Source of the DNA: Ferruginibacter albus
Lineage (GTDB): Bacteria > Bacteroidota > Bacteroidia > Chitinophagales > Chitinophagaceae
DNA: 64,000 bases
Reading direction: 5' to 3'
Assembly (NCBI RefSeq): GCF_020042285.1
Contig: NZ_CP083388.1
Location: 1,948,001-2,012,000 of the forward strand
Position numbers and translations under genes: made by a program. This document shows positions 34,797 to 44,695 of this stretch, one piece after another. The stretch's first letter is position 1. Each line of letters starts with the position of its first letter. A model generated the notes under the pieces. That model worked only from the letters and a program-made list of their open reading frames with translations. It made no database searches and was not told the DNA's origin.

Positions 34797-36197
34797 CTAT
34801 TCATCTTTATAAATGATGGTTATATATTTTATAATCACAGGGAAAATGAATTTAATTAAAACGTAAAACGAGATTATTCCCGTAAAAAGCCTGCCTATGA
34901 AATAAGTACCGTCCATACCATAACTTGTAAACTCCATAAAAAAAGTAGTTATTACACAACAATTAAAAACGGAATTTTTAGATGACTTGGTACCCAAATA
35001 CCAATAAAACACTGAAAGTAAAATTCCAATGGCAAGTAAAGCCAACATCATCCCTCGTTGCCCAAAGTCTATATAACACTCTGCAAAATATCCTAAGCTA
35101 AACGAAGTTCCTTTATCCAATCCTGATAAATGTAAGCCTGTGTATTGTCTAACTTTCGCTGATTGATCCAAAATAGGTTTATCAGGATTTAAAAATCTCG
35201 GTGTGGTTGTAAATTCGATGTTATCCATCCAGTTCCTGCCATTTTGAAATGGGATAATATCAGGCACCTGCTCCATAGCTTTAGAGAAAAAATACGTGTA
35301 TTGTATCCTGCCTAAAAAGTCAGTTATACTTTCCTGCAATGATTTCTCATCTACATTTGTTGAGAGTTCGTAAATCTTTGAAAGAGCTGCATCACTTTCT
35401 ACAGTAACTCTTTGTGTTTTCTCTCCTCCATTTAAGAATTTTCGATAATCTCCTTTAATAGTAGTCCATATTATTCCAAAAAAAATCAGAAGAACTACTG
35501 TTCCCATTACTTTCAAAAAAAGCCGAATATCTATTTCGTCAACCAAGCTTAATAATAGAATGAACACGAAAAATATTACCGTTTTAAATTCCGAAAAAAA
35601 GCTATAAAAGCCTGAGACAAACTCCAGCAGTGTAAATAAATAAAAAGTTCTTTTGTTTTTCTTTTGCAAAAAAGCCATATACCCCATCAAAGAAAATAAT
35701 ATCCATTTTACATCTGCAAACCAAAATAGAAATTGTGACAAGCCACTAAACTTAAATGCTATTCCACTTAAAAGCAGATTTGCAAAGAATGCAACTATAT
35801 ACGCTTGCGTAACCTTTTTAAATGAAAACTGTTCAACACTTTTCCTAAAAGTTTCAACTGTTTGATTGGGGATCTTACTCTGCACCACAATTATGGGAAT
35901 AAATAAAAAGATCAAACCAATAGTACTAAGAATAGTGGTTGTGCTTCTATAAGCCGTATCATAATCTATATCTTTTTCTAAATAGTTACAAAGAATGGGT
36001 CCTGTAACTATTTGTAGTAAATGCCAGGCTAACATTAAAGATAAGATAGCTGATTTATAAGGTTGTTGAATAAAATAAAACAGAACAAGAGATACTACAA
36101 CAGGTAGAAATATATAGATCCCGTTAGATAAGAAATAAAGACAAGCAACCCCTATAATTATTAAAAATTTGGTTATTTCATCTATTTTTAAACGCAT
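34797..36197 (-). CDS. Wzy-like oligosaccharide polymerase
   Basis: 466 residues, very hydrophobic, with about ten to twelve membrane helices and one long extracytoplasmic loop (~residues 255-375), including FQNGRNWMDNIEFTTTPRF and DKGTSFSLGYFAECYIDFGQ, as in Wzy polymerases and related O-antigen ligases. Such proteins join lipid-linked repeat units on the periplasmic face. Its neighbours are an acyltransferase and the exosortase-like gene. Sequence identity in Wzy proteins is low, so the assignment rests on topology and context. Confidence 0.75.
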   Translation of the reverse strand: MRLKIDEITKFLIIIGVACLYFLSNGIYIFLPVVVSLVLFYFIQQPYKSAILSLMLAWHLLQIVTGPILCNYLEKDIDYDTAYRSTTTILSTIGLIFLFIPIIVVQSKIPNQTVETFRKSVEQFSFKKVTQAYIVAFFANLLLSGIAFKFSGLSQFLFWFADVKWILFSLMGYMAFLQKKNKRTFYLFTLLEFVSGFYSFFSEFKTVIFFVFILLLSLVDEIDIRLFLKVMGTVVLLIFFGIIWTTIKGDYRKFLNGGEKTQRVTVESDAALSKIYELSTNVDEKSLQESITDFLGRIQYTYFFSKAMEQVPDIIPFQNGRNWMDNIEFTTTPRFLNPDKPILDQSAKVRQYTGLHLSGLDKGTSFSLGYFAECYIDFGQRGMMLALLAIGILLSVFYWYLGTKSSKNSVFNCCVITTFFMEFTSYGMDGTYFIGRLFTGIISFYVLIKFIFPVIIKYITIIYKDE

Positions 36198-36291
36198 AAT
36201 TTGTCTGCTTGTTGAATTATTTGGTAATAGCTTTTAATAAATTGTTCCTCTTTTAAAACAGCTCTGATCACTTTTTTAGCTTTGCCAGCGT
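36198..36291 (-). other. 94-bp gap with a possible coding remnant
   Basis: On the minus strand one frame reads AKKVIRAVLKEEQF then IKSYYQIIQQADKL and stops just inside the Wzy-like start. The composition is protein-like, reminiscent of a glycosyltransferase C terminus, but no start codon belongs to it. Confidence 0.3.
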
Positions 36292-37260
36292 TTAAGACTC
36301 TTTTGCATGATCGTTAAAATTCAGCTTTACAATTTCTATATTTAAAAGCCTTAAAAATTTACTTATTACCCAATGATAAATAAGACTGAAAGCTGAAGCC
36401 AATTTGGTTGTTTCTTTAAAATATTCTTTGGCAAGCTTAAATGACCCATGGCGTAAGAAATGTATGGCAACACTATAGTAATAAACATTTCGTTTCCAAT
36501 TGTAGCAAAGTGACCGATAACTTTTTAAATTCGAAGGAAGCCGCCTATCTAAATTTGAATATATAACAATATTTTCTTTCAGCTGCTTTATTGCCATATT
36601 ACTTTGCCTGCTTAGTTGCCCGGTATGGTTTCTAAGCTGAATTAATTTTATTCTAACTCGCCCGATATAATTTTCTCTTGTCAGTCTTTCCCACATATCT
36701 AGATCTCCGGAATATCGCATATCCTCATTAAAATACCCTATTCCCTGCTCATCTATCAATTTTTTATTTAAACAAACATTAGAAATATTCCCCGCAATCG
36801 AACCAGTATAAAGCATAATCTTTGCATGCAACCAGGGAGAAATATATTCTGGAGTGTCATCTTTTATCAAACGTTCCTCAACTTTTCCTTCCCCATCTAT
36901 CAGATCCCTATCAGAATAACTAAATGAGATACCAGGATACCGTCCGTGAAATTTTAATAATTCATATAAACAGTTGGAATACATAATATCATCCTGCGAC
37001 CATAATTTAACCAGATCCGTTTCTGCTTTTTTTAATAAAAAATTCAGGTTATAAAACAAGCCCTTATTTACTTCATTTCGGTATAATTTAATTCTGCTAT
37101 CTTTTAAAGAAGAAAGATATTCCCAGCTTCCATCTTTTGAACAATCATCTATAATATGAAAATCAAAATCGATGTAAGATTGAGTTAATACACTTTCTAC
37201 AGATAATGCCAAATATTTTATTCCATTATAAACAGGAAGTATCACTGAAATTTTTTTCAT
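36292..37260 (-). CDS. Family 2 glycosyltransferase
   Basis: 322 residues from ATG 37260; a TTG one codon upstream is less likely. GT-A motifs: ISVILPVYNGIKYLALSVES, IDDCSKDGSWEYL, the DXD-like WSQDDIMY and YSGDLDMWERL. An extended helical C terminus (~80 residues) could contact the membrane. It lies four bases after the stop of the upstream glycosyltransferase and 94 bases before the Wzy-like gene. Confidence 0.88.
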   Translation of the reverse strand: MKKISVILPVYNGIKYLALSVESVLTQSYIDFDFHIIDDCSKDGSWEYLSSLKDSRIKLYRNEVNKGLFYNLNFLLKKAETDLVKLWSQDDIMYSNCLYELLKFHGRYPGISFSYSDRDLIDGEGKVEERLIKDDTPEYISPWLHAKIMLYTGSIAGNISNVCLNKKLIDEQGIGYFNEDMRYSGDLDMWERLTRENYIGRVRIKLIQLRNHTGQLSRQSNMAIKQLKENIVIYSNLDRRLPSNLKSYRSLCYNWKRNVYYYSVAIHFLRHGSFKLAKEYFKETTKLASAFSLIYHWVISKFLRLLNIEIVKLNFNDHAKES

Positions 37261-37264
37261 CAAA

Positions 37265-38431
37265 TTAAAAGCTGTTTATCAATTGCTCTATTGTTGTTAC
37301 AATTTCATTAAAAGAAAAATTCCGGATAATTTCTTTAGAGGCATTTCCCATTGCGCTTAATGAAGCTTTATCTGCAATTATCTTATTTAAAAATGATGCG
37401 ATCGTATCAGGAGCATTAACGTCAAATAGCAGCCCGTTATAGCCATTCTTAACCAGATCGCTTCCGCAACCAACTTTAGAAGATATTATTGCGGGCAACC
37501 CTGAAGCCATTGCTTCATTTACGGCTAATCCCCATGTTTCTCCCGGTCCAACGGAAGGTAAAATAAGAATATTGCCCAGCCTGTAGGTAACAGGCATTTT
37601 TTGCTGATTTTGAAAATCTATAAAAATTATTCTTTTATCATTTTCAGTTAAGGATTTTAATTCTTTTTCCAAAACTCCATTTCCTACTAAAACAAATTTT
37701 AACCTTTCGCTTGTTACTTGCTTTGCGAGTTGAAGTAGTAAATGTGGATTTTTTTTCGGTTCCAGCTTTCCTACAAACAACAATACTATATCATCTTCTT
37801 TAATTCCTAATTGTTCTCTCCATGCTTCCGCTTCTTTAGTATAAAATTCATCGGGTTGTGCAAAACGATCATTGTCGATTGCATGTGGTGCAAAAAACAG
37901 TTGGTCTTCTTTTAATCCATGAGCCAAAAAATATTGCTTATTATTATTTCCAACATATAGAGCATAATCAATATGCCGATATACCCATTTCAAAAAAACA
38001 CGGCGAAGTATCTTTTTTATTCCTCCCAATTCATCTAATAATGTTGAATCTCCTCGAAATAATACAGGAATTTTTTTATGGAAATATTTAATACATTTTA
38101 AGTGACTTTGAAAGCTCCATCCTATAACCAAAATAACATGCGGCTCCCAATCTTTTATTTCTCTAATGAGCGAAGGATTAATTATTCCTTTAAAATGATG
38201 AGAACCGGGATCGGACGATGTGTTTGTTACAAAGGTATAATCGTAACCTTCTAACAAAGGAATATCCCAGCTGATCTTTTTCCCAAATCCTGGATCAAAC
38301 TTTTCACTTTGTTGAGATTGATGCCAGGTATAAAATACTTTTGGCAAAACATTACCTTTTTCAGACAACAATCTAAACCAAGGCGCATAATATTGTATTG
38401 GATGTGTAGTTACTATTGCTAACTTCTTCAT
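37265..38431 (-). CDS. Family 4 glycosyltransferase
   Basis: 388 residues, GT-B fold. N terminus AIVTTHPIQYYAPWFRLL, donor-domain start LLFVGKLEPKKNPHLLLQL (~residues 205-225), and E-x7-E region GPGETWGLAVNEAMASGLP. This resembles capsular mannosyl- or galactosyltransferases of the RfaG type. The ATG overlaps the stop of the upstream acyltransferase (ATGA at 38431-38428). Confidence 0.92.
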   Translation of the reverse strand: MKKLAIVTTHPIQYYAPWFRLLSEKGNVLPKVFYTWHQSQQSEKFDPGFGKKISWDIPLLEGYDYTFVTNTSSDPGSHHFKGIINPSLIREIKDWEPHVILVIGWSFQSHLKCIKYFHKKIPVLFRGDSTLLDELGGIKKILRRVFLKWVYRHIDYALYVGNNNKQYFLAHGLKEDQLFFAPHAIDNDRFAQPDEFYTKEAEAWREQLGIKEDDIVLLFVGKLEPKKNPHLLLQLAKQVTSERLKFVLVGNGVLEKELKSLTENDKRIIFIDFQNQQKMPVTYRLGNILILPSVGPGETWGLAVNEAMASGLPAIISSKVGCGSDLVKNGYNGLLFDVNAPDTIASFLNKIIADKASLSAMGNASKEIIRNFSFNEIVTTIEQLINSF

Positions 38432-39471
38432 GCAGTCATTTTCTTGCGATAAACAGTTCGGATATAATTCATCATTGGCTTTTCAACAAACCTGTTAATT
38501 AATACAGCTAGTCCAAGCACAATGGGAAGTGCAATTAAAAAAACAGAAACGAAATCATTAACATGAAAGTATTTTGCAAGGATAGCGACAATAGTAGTTC
38601 CTATAAACTGGTGTATCAAGTAAAGACTATATGATACTTCTCCTAAAAACAAAAGCACTTTATTTATTATAAATTTCAATAGATCATTTACATACAAAAC
38701 AAACAATATAAAGTACGACAACAACATAATTCCATATTGAAACTGACCAATATACATTCTGTTATCATACCCATTATATAATAAAAACTGCGTTACCAGG
38801 CAGCTTGTTATAATGATGTACCTGAATAAAGTTTGTTTTTGAAATTTTAGTTTATAAAAAACAATTCCCGCTGTAAACAAAGGAAAGTAATTAATGATAG
38901 GGAACATTACTAATAATATATGTAATTGCGAATGATTTACTCTTTCTATATTAAAGCTATAGGGAAGCACAATTAATACAACAACTAAAAAAAATATAGA
39001 TTCTATGTTTTTAAGTTGTCGAATCAGAAAGAAAAATGTCATAATAAAATAAAATATCAACTCGATCACAAGTGTCCAATAAGGCCCATCAATATTATGG
39101 ATCTTAAAATAATATTGAAACATGGTCATGTTGCCAATGTATCTTAAAAAGGTAATTTTTTTATCCCATAAATATAAATTTGTGAACTTAATTGTAAGAA
39201 TGATCGCAATTGTTGTAATTGTTACACAAACCCAATAAGCAGGATACAATCTTGAAAATCTACTTATTAAGAAATCTTTCCAGCTATTTGTTTTATTTAA
39301 CGTCATAAATATTACAAAGCCACTTATTATAAAAAACAAATCAACGCCTGTTAATCCATATTGCAAACCTATTTTTCCGAGAGAGGTTTCTTTTGTAAGA
39401 TGATAAAGAACTACAATTAGCGCCGCCACACCTCTGAATACATCTAATTCTTTTAACCGGTTTTTTTGCAT
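38428..39471 (-). CDS. Membrane O-acyltransferase (acyltransferase 3 family)
   Basis: 347 residues with ten membrane segments. Starts NRLKELDVFRGVAALIVVLY and continues HLTKE, the catalytic His motif of the family, then GVDLFFIISGFVIFMTL and RFSRLYPAYWVCV. It is a second, distinct O-acyltransferase of the locus; the other is at 33717-34766. It overlaps the downstream glycosyltransferase by ATGA, so translation is coupled. Confidence 0.92.
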   Translation of the reverse strand: MQKNRLKELDVFRGVAALIVVLYHLTKETSLGKIGLQYGLTGVDLFFIISGFVIFMTLNKTNSWKDFLISRFSRLYPAYWVCVTITTIAIILTIKFTNLYLWDKKITFLRYIGNMTMFQYYFKIHNIDGPYWTLVIELIFYFIMTFFFLIRQLKNIESIFFLVVVLIVLPYSFNIERVNHSQLHILLVMFPIINYFPLFTAGIVFYKLKFQKQTLFRYIIITSCLVTQFLLYNGYDNRMYIGQFQYGIMLLSYFILFVLYVNDLLKFIINKVLLFLGEVSYSLYLIHQFIGTTIVAILAKYFHVNDFVSVFLIALPIVLGLAVLINRFVEKPMMNYIRTVYRKKMTA

Positions 39472-39486
39472 AGCTGCTGAAATATC

Positions 39487-40737
39487 TTATTTCTTTATAA
39501 GCTTTTTAAGAATTGCCAATGATACTCTGAATTTTCTTGAGTTGGTAATTACAAGTGCGATATAAACGAATGGGGCTGTTATGCCATAAAATTGTTTTAA
39601 ACATTGTTTCACTACTCCAACAGCATTTATATCAGGTAATTTTTCATTGTTAAGTATTTTCCTGTAGATATCTATTTGTTGTGGTATTACTACTTCCAAT
39701 GAAAATCTTTTTTGCACCCATCCTGCCTGGTTTTCTTTTATTTTCCGTATTAGCTCCGGCTGGTCATATAGTTTCAATATAGCATTAGTAAATTGATCTG
39801 TATTAATAGCACATATTCCGCCATAATTATGTCCAACTACTTCAAACTGTGCATTATCGCGAAAAGGCGTTAGCATAGTTATTACTGGTACCCCGCAAGC
39901 AATAGCTTCTGCCAATACATAACCAAAACTTTCACCGATTTTTGCGATATGCGCAAAACAATCTATAGCACTATAATATAAATTAAGATTATTATCCCCT
40001 TCTATTTTATCAATTAAACAAACCCTTGATCTGATGAGATCTGAACAGGATGATAATTCCTTTTTGATCACATCCGGCATACCTACGAATAAATAATAAA
40101 TATTGTTAGATTGTTTAACTGTGCTTTTGATCACATCAATGATCTTGGGACTCCATTTTGAAGGATGCGCTTGTCCCAATCGACCTACTACAAAAGCATC
40201 ATCAGGAATATTATATAAATTTCTATACGCCTTAATTTCACTTTGCGAGGCACCATTAAATTTATTATCAATGAATGTGTATGGAATTACTGCAACTGCG
40301 GGAACATAAGCTGCTCCTTTCATTGCGATAGTATATTTCCAATAACCCCATTGCGAAAGCTGCATAGAAAGATCTATATAGTTATATTTTGGGTCGTATA
40401 CAGCTCTCGAAAAAACATTAGTTTCAACAACTTTAGTTGTAGTCTTTTTTACCTTATCTATAATAGGAAAAAAATAATGACTGAAATGGTGAAGATGAAT
40501 GATATCAGGCCCCCATTCTTTCAGTTTATCAAATAAAATACCTTGTTCATTCAAAAAATCTTTAAGCAGAAAAGTTTCAACGCCGGCATCTAATAAATCC
40601 GGTACTCTATGGTGATCATCTCCTATCACTAGCACTTTACTATCGCAACCTAACTTGTTGTAGCCTATGGCATAATTAACAGCAGCTCTCTCGGTTCCTC
40701 CCATGCCAGCCGAAAATGTTATGGTCAATATCTTCAT
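39487..40737 (-). CDS. Family 4 glycosyltransferase
   Basis: 416 residues, GT-B. N-terminal loop ITFSAGMGGTERAAVNYAIG, acceptor-side His in IIHLHHFSHYFFP, donor-domain FVVGRLGQAHPSKWSPK and E-x7-E region GESFGYVLAEAIACGVPVI. Donor and acceptor are not predictable. It starts within ATGA shared with the stop of the upstream transferase (40737-40734). Confidence 0.9.
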   Translation of the reverse strand: MKILTITFSAGMGGTERAAVNYAIGYNKLGCDSKVLVIGDDHHRVPDLLDAGVETFLLKDFLNEQGILFDKLKEWGPDIIHLHHFSHYFFPIIDKVKKTTTKVVETNVFSRAVYDPKYNYIDLSMQLSQWGYWKYTIAMKGAAYVPAVAVIPYTFIDNKFNGASQSEIKAYRNLYNIPDDAFVVGRLGQAHPSKWSPKIIDVIKSTVKQSNNIYYLFVGMPDVIKKELSSCSDLIRSRVCLIDKIEGDNNLNLYYSAIDCFAHIAKIGESFGYVLAEAIACGVPVITMLTPFRDNAQFEVVGHNYGGICAINTDQFTNAILKLYDQPELIRKIKENQAGWVQKRFSLEVVIPQQIDIYRKILNNEKLPDINAVGVVKQCLKQFYGITAPFVYIALVITNSRKFRVSLAILKKLIKK

Positions 40738-42011
40738 GACGGATCTATCTTTTGTAATAATTCTGCTAATTGTTTAGTGACACTTTCTGCAGAGTATTGT
40801 TCAAATTCTTTTTCGTTGATATTTTGAGGATCAAAAGTTTTTATCCATTCAAAAAAAATCTTTAAAACAGCAGGAAAATCGTTTTGTATTTTTTCAATAT
40901 CAGTTTCGCCATTAAAATCTAATACTATCCCTGCTCCGGATTCCTGCAATACATGAACCGCTGTACTTTGCTTATGCAATATGGCCAGTATAGGTTTATG
41001 TGATAAAACTCCCTGGTACGTTTTTGAAGGTGTATAATGAGGTTCGGTGCTGCCCAAAATAAAAATACCGTCTGCTTCTTTTAAATGAATTAATACATCC
41101 AGGTATGGGATACGTTTAGGATATTCAAAAATAATGTCTTGCCACAAGCCATATTTTTCTGCATAAGGCTTTATATTAAATCCATTGGGATCTGTAGGGT
41201 TTTTACCTGTACCAATAAAATGAATTTGAAGTGAGGTAAAATCATTTTTATTATCATGAATTGCTTTGAATATAGCTTCTAAGGGAGCATATGCTTTAGG
41301 GAGCATTGCGCCGGCATATATCAATTGAATTTTACCTGGTTGTTTTTTAAAAAGATATGGTTCCGTATCTAATTCATTCACCTTATCATGATCTTTTTTT
41401 TCGCCACCGTAAGGCATGGCACCAAAAATGCAGGTTTTGGTAAGATAAGGATTCCGTTCAATGACGCCTTTATAATAACCTTCTGCAACACCCGTGATCA
41501 AAGATGCTTTTTTAATGGCAATAGGTTCTAAAAATTTAGCAATTTTTGTACTTATCCAATGACGGGAAAATTTTTTATCGCTACCGGGAAAATAATGCAC
41601 CCAGGGATCAATATAGTCAATGCCATATTTAACTCCGGTAGAATGATGTAACCAACGTCCTAAGAGTGATATATAGAAAGAAGGTATGGGAATATAAAGA
41701 AAGTCGATCTTTTCTTTTTTTATGATCTCTTTTGCCCGCTTATACATCTGAAGAAAACCACGTAATCCTACATCACCAATCAGGCGGGGCTTAGTTACCT
41801 TAAAAGCATTTACTTTTTCAATGCGTAAGTGCTGCGGCAAAAGTTTTTCCAGGTTATGATCTAATTTTTCTTCATAAAATTTCTCATGCACCATCAGTAT
41901 AATCGGCTCCCAACCAAAAGATGGCAAATGTTGCGCAAATAACCTTGAACGATGTACAGCTGCTAAATTAGAAGGGGGAAAATGAGGAGAAATGATCAAT
42001 ATTTTCTTCAT
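40734..42011 (-). CDS. Glycosyltransferase, GT4-like
   Basis: 425 residues from ATG 42011, whose ATGA overlap with the upstream stop fixes the start; a TTG six codons earlier is rejected. N terminus KKILIISPHFPPSNLAAVHR (Gly-poor loop as in WbuB-like transferases), LIYAGAMLPKAYAPLEAIF in the donor domain and a C-terminal GILGSTEPHYTPSKTYQG-like region with the acidic residue for sugar binding. Such proteins sit in many exopolysaccharide loci. Confidence 0.8.
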   Translation of the reverse strand: MKKILIISPHFPPSNLAAVHRSRLFAQHLPSFGWEPIILMVHEKFYEEKLDHNLEKLLPQHLRIEKVNAFKVTKPRLIGDVGLRGFLQMYKRAKEIIKKEKIDFLYIPIPSFYISLLGRWLHHSTGVKYGIDYIDPWVHYFPGSDKKFSRHWISTKIAKFLEPIAIKKASLITGVAEGYYKGVIERNPYLTKTCIFGAMPYGGEKKDHDKVNELDTEPYLFKKQPGKIQLIYAGAMLPKAYAPLEAIFKAIHDNKNDFTSLQIHFIGTGKNPTDPNGFNIKPYAEKYGLWQDIIFEYPKRIPYLDVLIHLKEADGIFILGSTEPHYTPSKTYQGVLSHKPILAILHKQSTAVHVLQESGAGIVLDFNGETDIEKIQNDFPAVLKIFFEWIKTFDPQNINEKEFEQYSAESVTKQLAELLQKIDPS

Positions 42012-43219
42012 TGTAAAATGGACTGCCAATTTGTTTTTAATAATGTAGATTCATTTTCCCAACTATAATTCTTTGCTTCTTTAAAGCGATCCTGCTTATT
42101 ACTTTGTATTGATTGCTTATCAGCAATTATATTTTTAATATTTGAAGAAAGATCGTTTTTATTTAACCTAACAACCACTCCATGCATATTGTGCTCCTCC
42201 ATGAATAATTGCTGCGCCTCTGTATCGGAAGCTATTATAAACAAGCCTGCTTGCAGATAAGCCCATATTTTATTGGTAAGGCAAATGTTCCTGTTAAGAT
42301 CAGCAGCACTATCTTCAATTGCCAAACCAATATCGTGTCTGCATAATTCTTTATTTAGATCTGCCTGGGATAACGAGGCAATATGATTTATATACATACG
42401 ACTGTTGACCTCTTTATTAAAAAACTCTTCTCTTTTACTGCCGATCAATGTAAGTTCAATGTCATTGGCAAAATCATCCAAAGTCGGTAATACCTTTTCT
42501 AACCCTCTCCCATAATCTATAAATTGAGAGAACCATACAAACTTGATCTTATCATCTGAGTTTCTTCTTTCACTTAAAAAAAAATCATTTATAGAAAATG
42601 TATTGTTGATCACAATGTCACTATTGCTTACTGTTTGCAACAGATCGTTAGTGTACTTTTTTATGAGCGGTGCAGCATAACTTGTGTAACTCGTTTTCGG
42701 AATAAGATGCTGCATTAACACAGCAATACTTCTTGTACTCGTTGCCGCATTTCCTTCCCCTGGATAATAATCTTCAATATCAACAGCAAAAGGAATTGCT
42801 TTCTTTTTTGCAAATATGGCAGAGGGATATAAAGCAGCAGGGTTATGAGCAATTATCAGATCAGGTTTTTGATCCCATTTTTTAAACCAACGTTGTAATA
42901 GCCAACTTCTTTTGCCAACTGCCAATGATTGTATAAAATCATTTTTACTAAAGAGCTTACTTAGATAACCACCCAACTTTTCCATTAATGATGCCCACAA
43001 CCAAGGCATGAGATCAGCTTTTGTGGCATCGATGTAATGAAAATTTATTTTATTCAATTCTTTATTTAGTTCTTCTTCTTTTATAGAAGTCCAATTATGC
43101 AAATGAAATGCCACTACTGTTATTTTAACTTCTGTGTTGTACAGTAATTTAATTTCTTTTAAACAACGAGGATTACTGGCAAGGTTAGTACTCGTAACAA
43201 ATAGTACGTGCTTTTGCAT
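42008..43219 (-). CDS. Glycosyltransferase, GT4-like
   Basis: 403 residues. N terminus HVLFVTSTNLASNPRCLKEI, a Rossmann-like acceptor domain (VDIEDYYPGEGNAAT is a loop typical of this group), and donor domain KFVWFSQFIDYGRGLEKVL followed by GLAIEDSAADLNRNICLTNK. The motif order is that of a retaining GT-B enzyme, but sequence is diverged and the donor is unknown. Its stop overlaps the next gene's ATG. Confidence 0.78.
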   Translation of the reverse strand: MQKHVLFVTSTNLASNPRCLKEIKLLYNTEVKITVVAFHLHNWTSIKEEELNKELNKINFHYIDATKADLMPWLWASLMEKLGGYLSKLFSKNDFIQSLAVGKRSWLLQRWFKKWDQKPDLIIAHNPAALYPSAIFAKKKAIPFAVDIEDYYPGEGNAATSTRSIAVLMQHLIPKTSYTSYAAPLIKKYTNDLLQTVSNSDIVINNTFSINDFFLSERRNSDDKIKFVWFSQFIDYGRGLEKVLPTLDDFANDIELTLIGSKREEFFNKEVNSRMYINHIASLSQADLNKELCRHDIGLAIEDSAADLNRNICLTNKIWAYLQAGLFIIASDTEAQQLFMEEHNMHGVVVRLNKNDLSSNIKNIIADKQSIQSNKQDRFKEAKNYSWENESTLLKTNWQSILQ

Positions 43220-43222
43220 TTA

Positions 43223-43687
43223 TTATTTTCTAAGAAGCGTTGCAGGATTACCGGCATAGATGCCAGGCTCTATTATATCTTTTGTTACTACCGCTCCTGC
43301 ACCAATAACAACATCATTACAAATAGTTACAGGAAGTATGGTTGCATTAGATCCGATGCTGACATTGTTGCCAACAATTGTTTTCTTCCATTTTGTTTTA
43401 TCACCACCGGCAGGCTTACCATCAGCAAACAGATCATTCGTAAACATTACCCCATGCCCAATAAAACAATCATTACCGATTGTAACCAACTCACAGATAA
43501 AACTATGTGATTGTATTTTACAAGTATTGCCGATCACTACATTTTGTTGTATTTCCACAAAAGGCCCGATGCTTACATTATTTCCAATTGTACATCCGTA
43601 AATATTTACAGGTTGTACGATCTTTACGTTCTCTCCGATAACAACATCCTCTTTTATCTGTGCAATAAAAAGTTGTGGCTTAAACAT
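43223..43687 (-). CDS. WlbB/WbpD-like sugar N-acetyltransferase
   Basis: 154 residues of left-handed beta-helix (EDVVIGENVKIVQPVNIYG, NNVSIGPFVEIQQNVVIG) with the insertion typical of WbpD/WlbB (FTNDLFADGKPAGG) that places the catalytic region, and the closing IYAGNPATLLRK. These enzymes acetylate the 3-amino group of UDP-2-acetamido-3-amino-uronic acid. It lies immediately after the WlbA-like dehydrogenase with no gap, supporting the pathway; the matching aminotransferase is not adjacent. Confidence 0.85.
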   Translation of the reverse strand: MFKPQLFIAQIKEDVVIGENVKIVQPVNIYGCTIGNNVSIGPFVEIQQNVVIGNTCKIQSHSFICELVTIGNDCFIGHGVMFTNDLFADGKPAGGDKTKWKKTIVGNNVSIGSNATILPVTICNDVVIGAGAVVTKDIIEPGIYAGNPATLLRK

Positions 43688-44695
43688 TTAATTATTTTTA
43701 GCGGCTTTGTAAATCTTCTGAATTATTTCTACCGTTTTTAAAGCTTCGTAGCTATTGGTTTTAGCATTACTGTTATTCGTCAAAATATCTGCTACATGAG
43801 CATATACTTTATCATGGTTGCTCATAGAACCAACATACTTACCATAATTATTGGGAGGATTGCCTTGGGGTAGATCGGTTATTTTATAATTATCGATGTT
43901 TTGATATTCCAGTTCATTCAGGTATTCTCCTCCTATTTTTACTGTTCCCTTTTCGCCAAAAATTGTAAGCGACCCTTCCATATTTTTTTGGAAGCTATTT
44001 ATTGTGTAATTAATTGTTCCTATAGCGCCGTTCTCAAATTCTAATATAACAACCCCTGCATCTTCAAATTCAATTATATCATTATGATTATAATTTTTGG
44101 CAAATGCATTTACATTTTTAATATCTCCTATCATCCAATACAACAGATCGATGAAATGACTGAATTGAGTATATAAAGTTCCTCCGTCCATTTCTATTGA
44201 ACCTTTCCAGGAGTCTTTATAATATTCATCGTTTCGATTCCAAAAACAATTCAGTTGTATACTAAAAAGCTTTCCTAATCTTCCTTCATCTAATATTTTT
44301 TTAACTGCCTCCACGGGTGGATTGAACCGGTTTTGCTTAACAATGAATAGTTTTTTATTCATGCTTTCTGCAACAGTTATCATTTCTTCGCAATCTTTCA
44401 CTTTTATTGCCATTGGTTTTTCGCATATTACATGAAACCCTGCTTTTAAAGCTGCTATTGATTGTTTTGCATGTAATCCATTTGGCGTGCAAACAACTAT
44501 TATATCTATTTCAGGATGTGTTTTCAATAACTCAATATCCGATGTATATATTTTTGCATTATAGCTATTCCCTATTGTCATTGCTTTCTCTTCAACAATA
44601 TCGCAAACCGCAATCAATTTACCTACTTGACTTATTTGTAATGCGTGTCGTTGAGCAATTCGTCCACAACCTAATATGCCAAAATTCAATGCCAC
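43688..44695 (-). CDS. Gfo/Idh/MocA dehydrogenase, WlbA/WbpB-like
   Basis: 335 residues, GTG start at 44695. NAD-binding GILGCGRIAQRHALQI at residues ~5-20, the family EKP motif VICEKPMAIK, and a C-terminal domain with WKGSIEMDGGTLYTQFSHFI-type strand and helix. Close in pattern to UDP-GlcNAc uronate 3-dehydrogenases (WbpB/WlbA). Product would be the 3-keto sugar that an aminotransferase and the adjacent acetyltransferase convert further. Abuts the acetyltransferase start. Confidence 0.85.
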   Translation of the reverse strand: MALNFGILGCGRIAQRHALQISQVGKLIAVCDIVEEKAMTIGNSYNAKIYTSDIELLKTHPEIDIIVVCTPNGLHAKQSIAALKAGFHVICEKPMAIKVKDCEEMITVAESMNKKLFIVKQNRFNPPVEAVKKILDEGRLGKLFSIQLNCFWNRNDEYYKDSWKGSIEMDGGTLYTQFSHFIDLLYWMIGDIKNVNAFAKNYNHNDIIEFEDAGVVILEFENGAIGTINYTINSFQKNMEGSLTIFGEKGTVKIGGEYLNELEYQNIDNYKITDLPQGNPPNNYGKYVGSMSNHDKVYAHVADILTNNSNAKTNSYEALKTVEIIQKIYKAAKNN

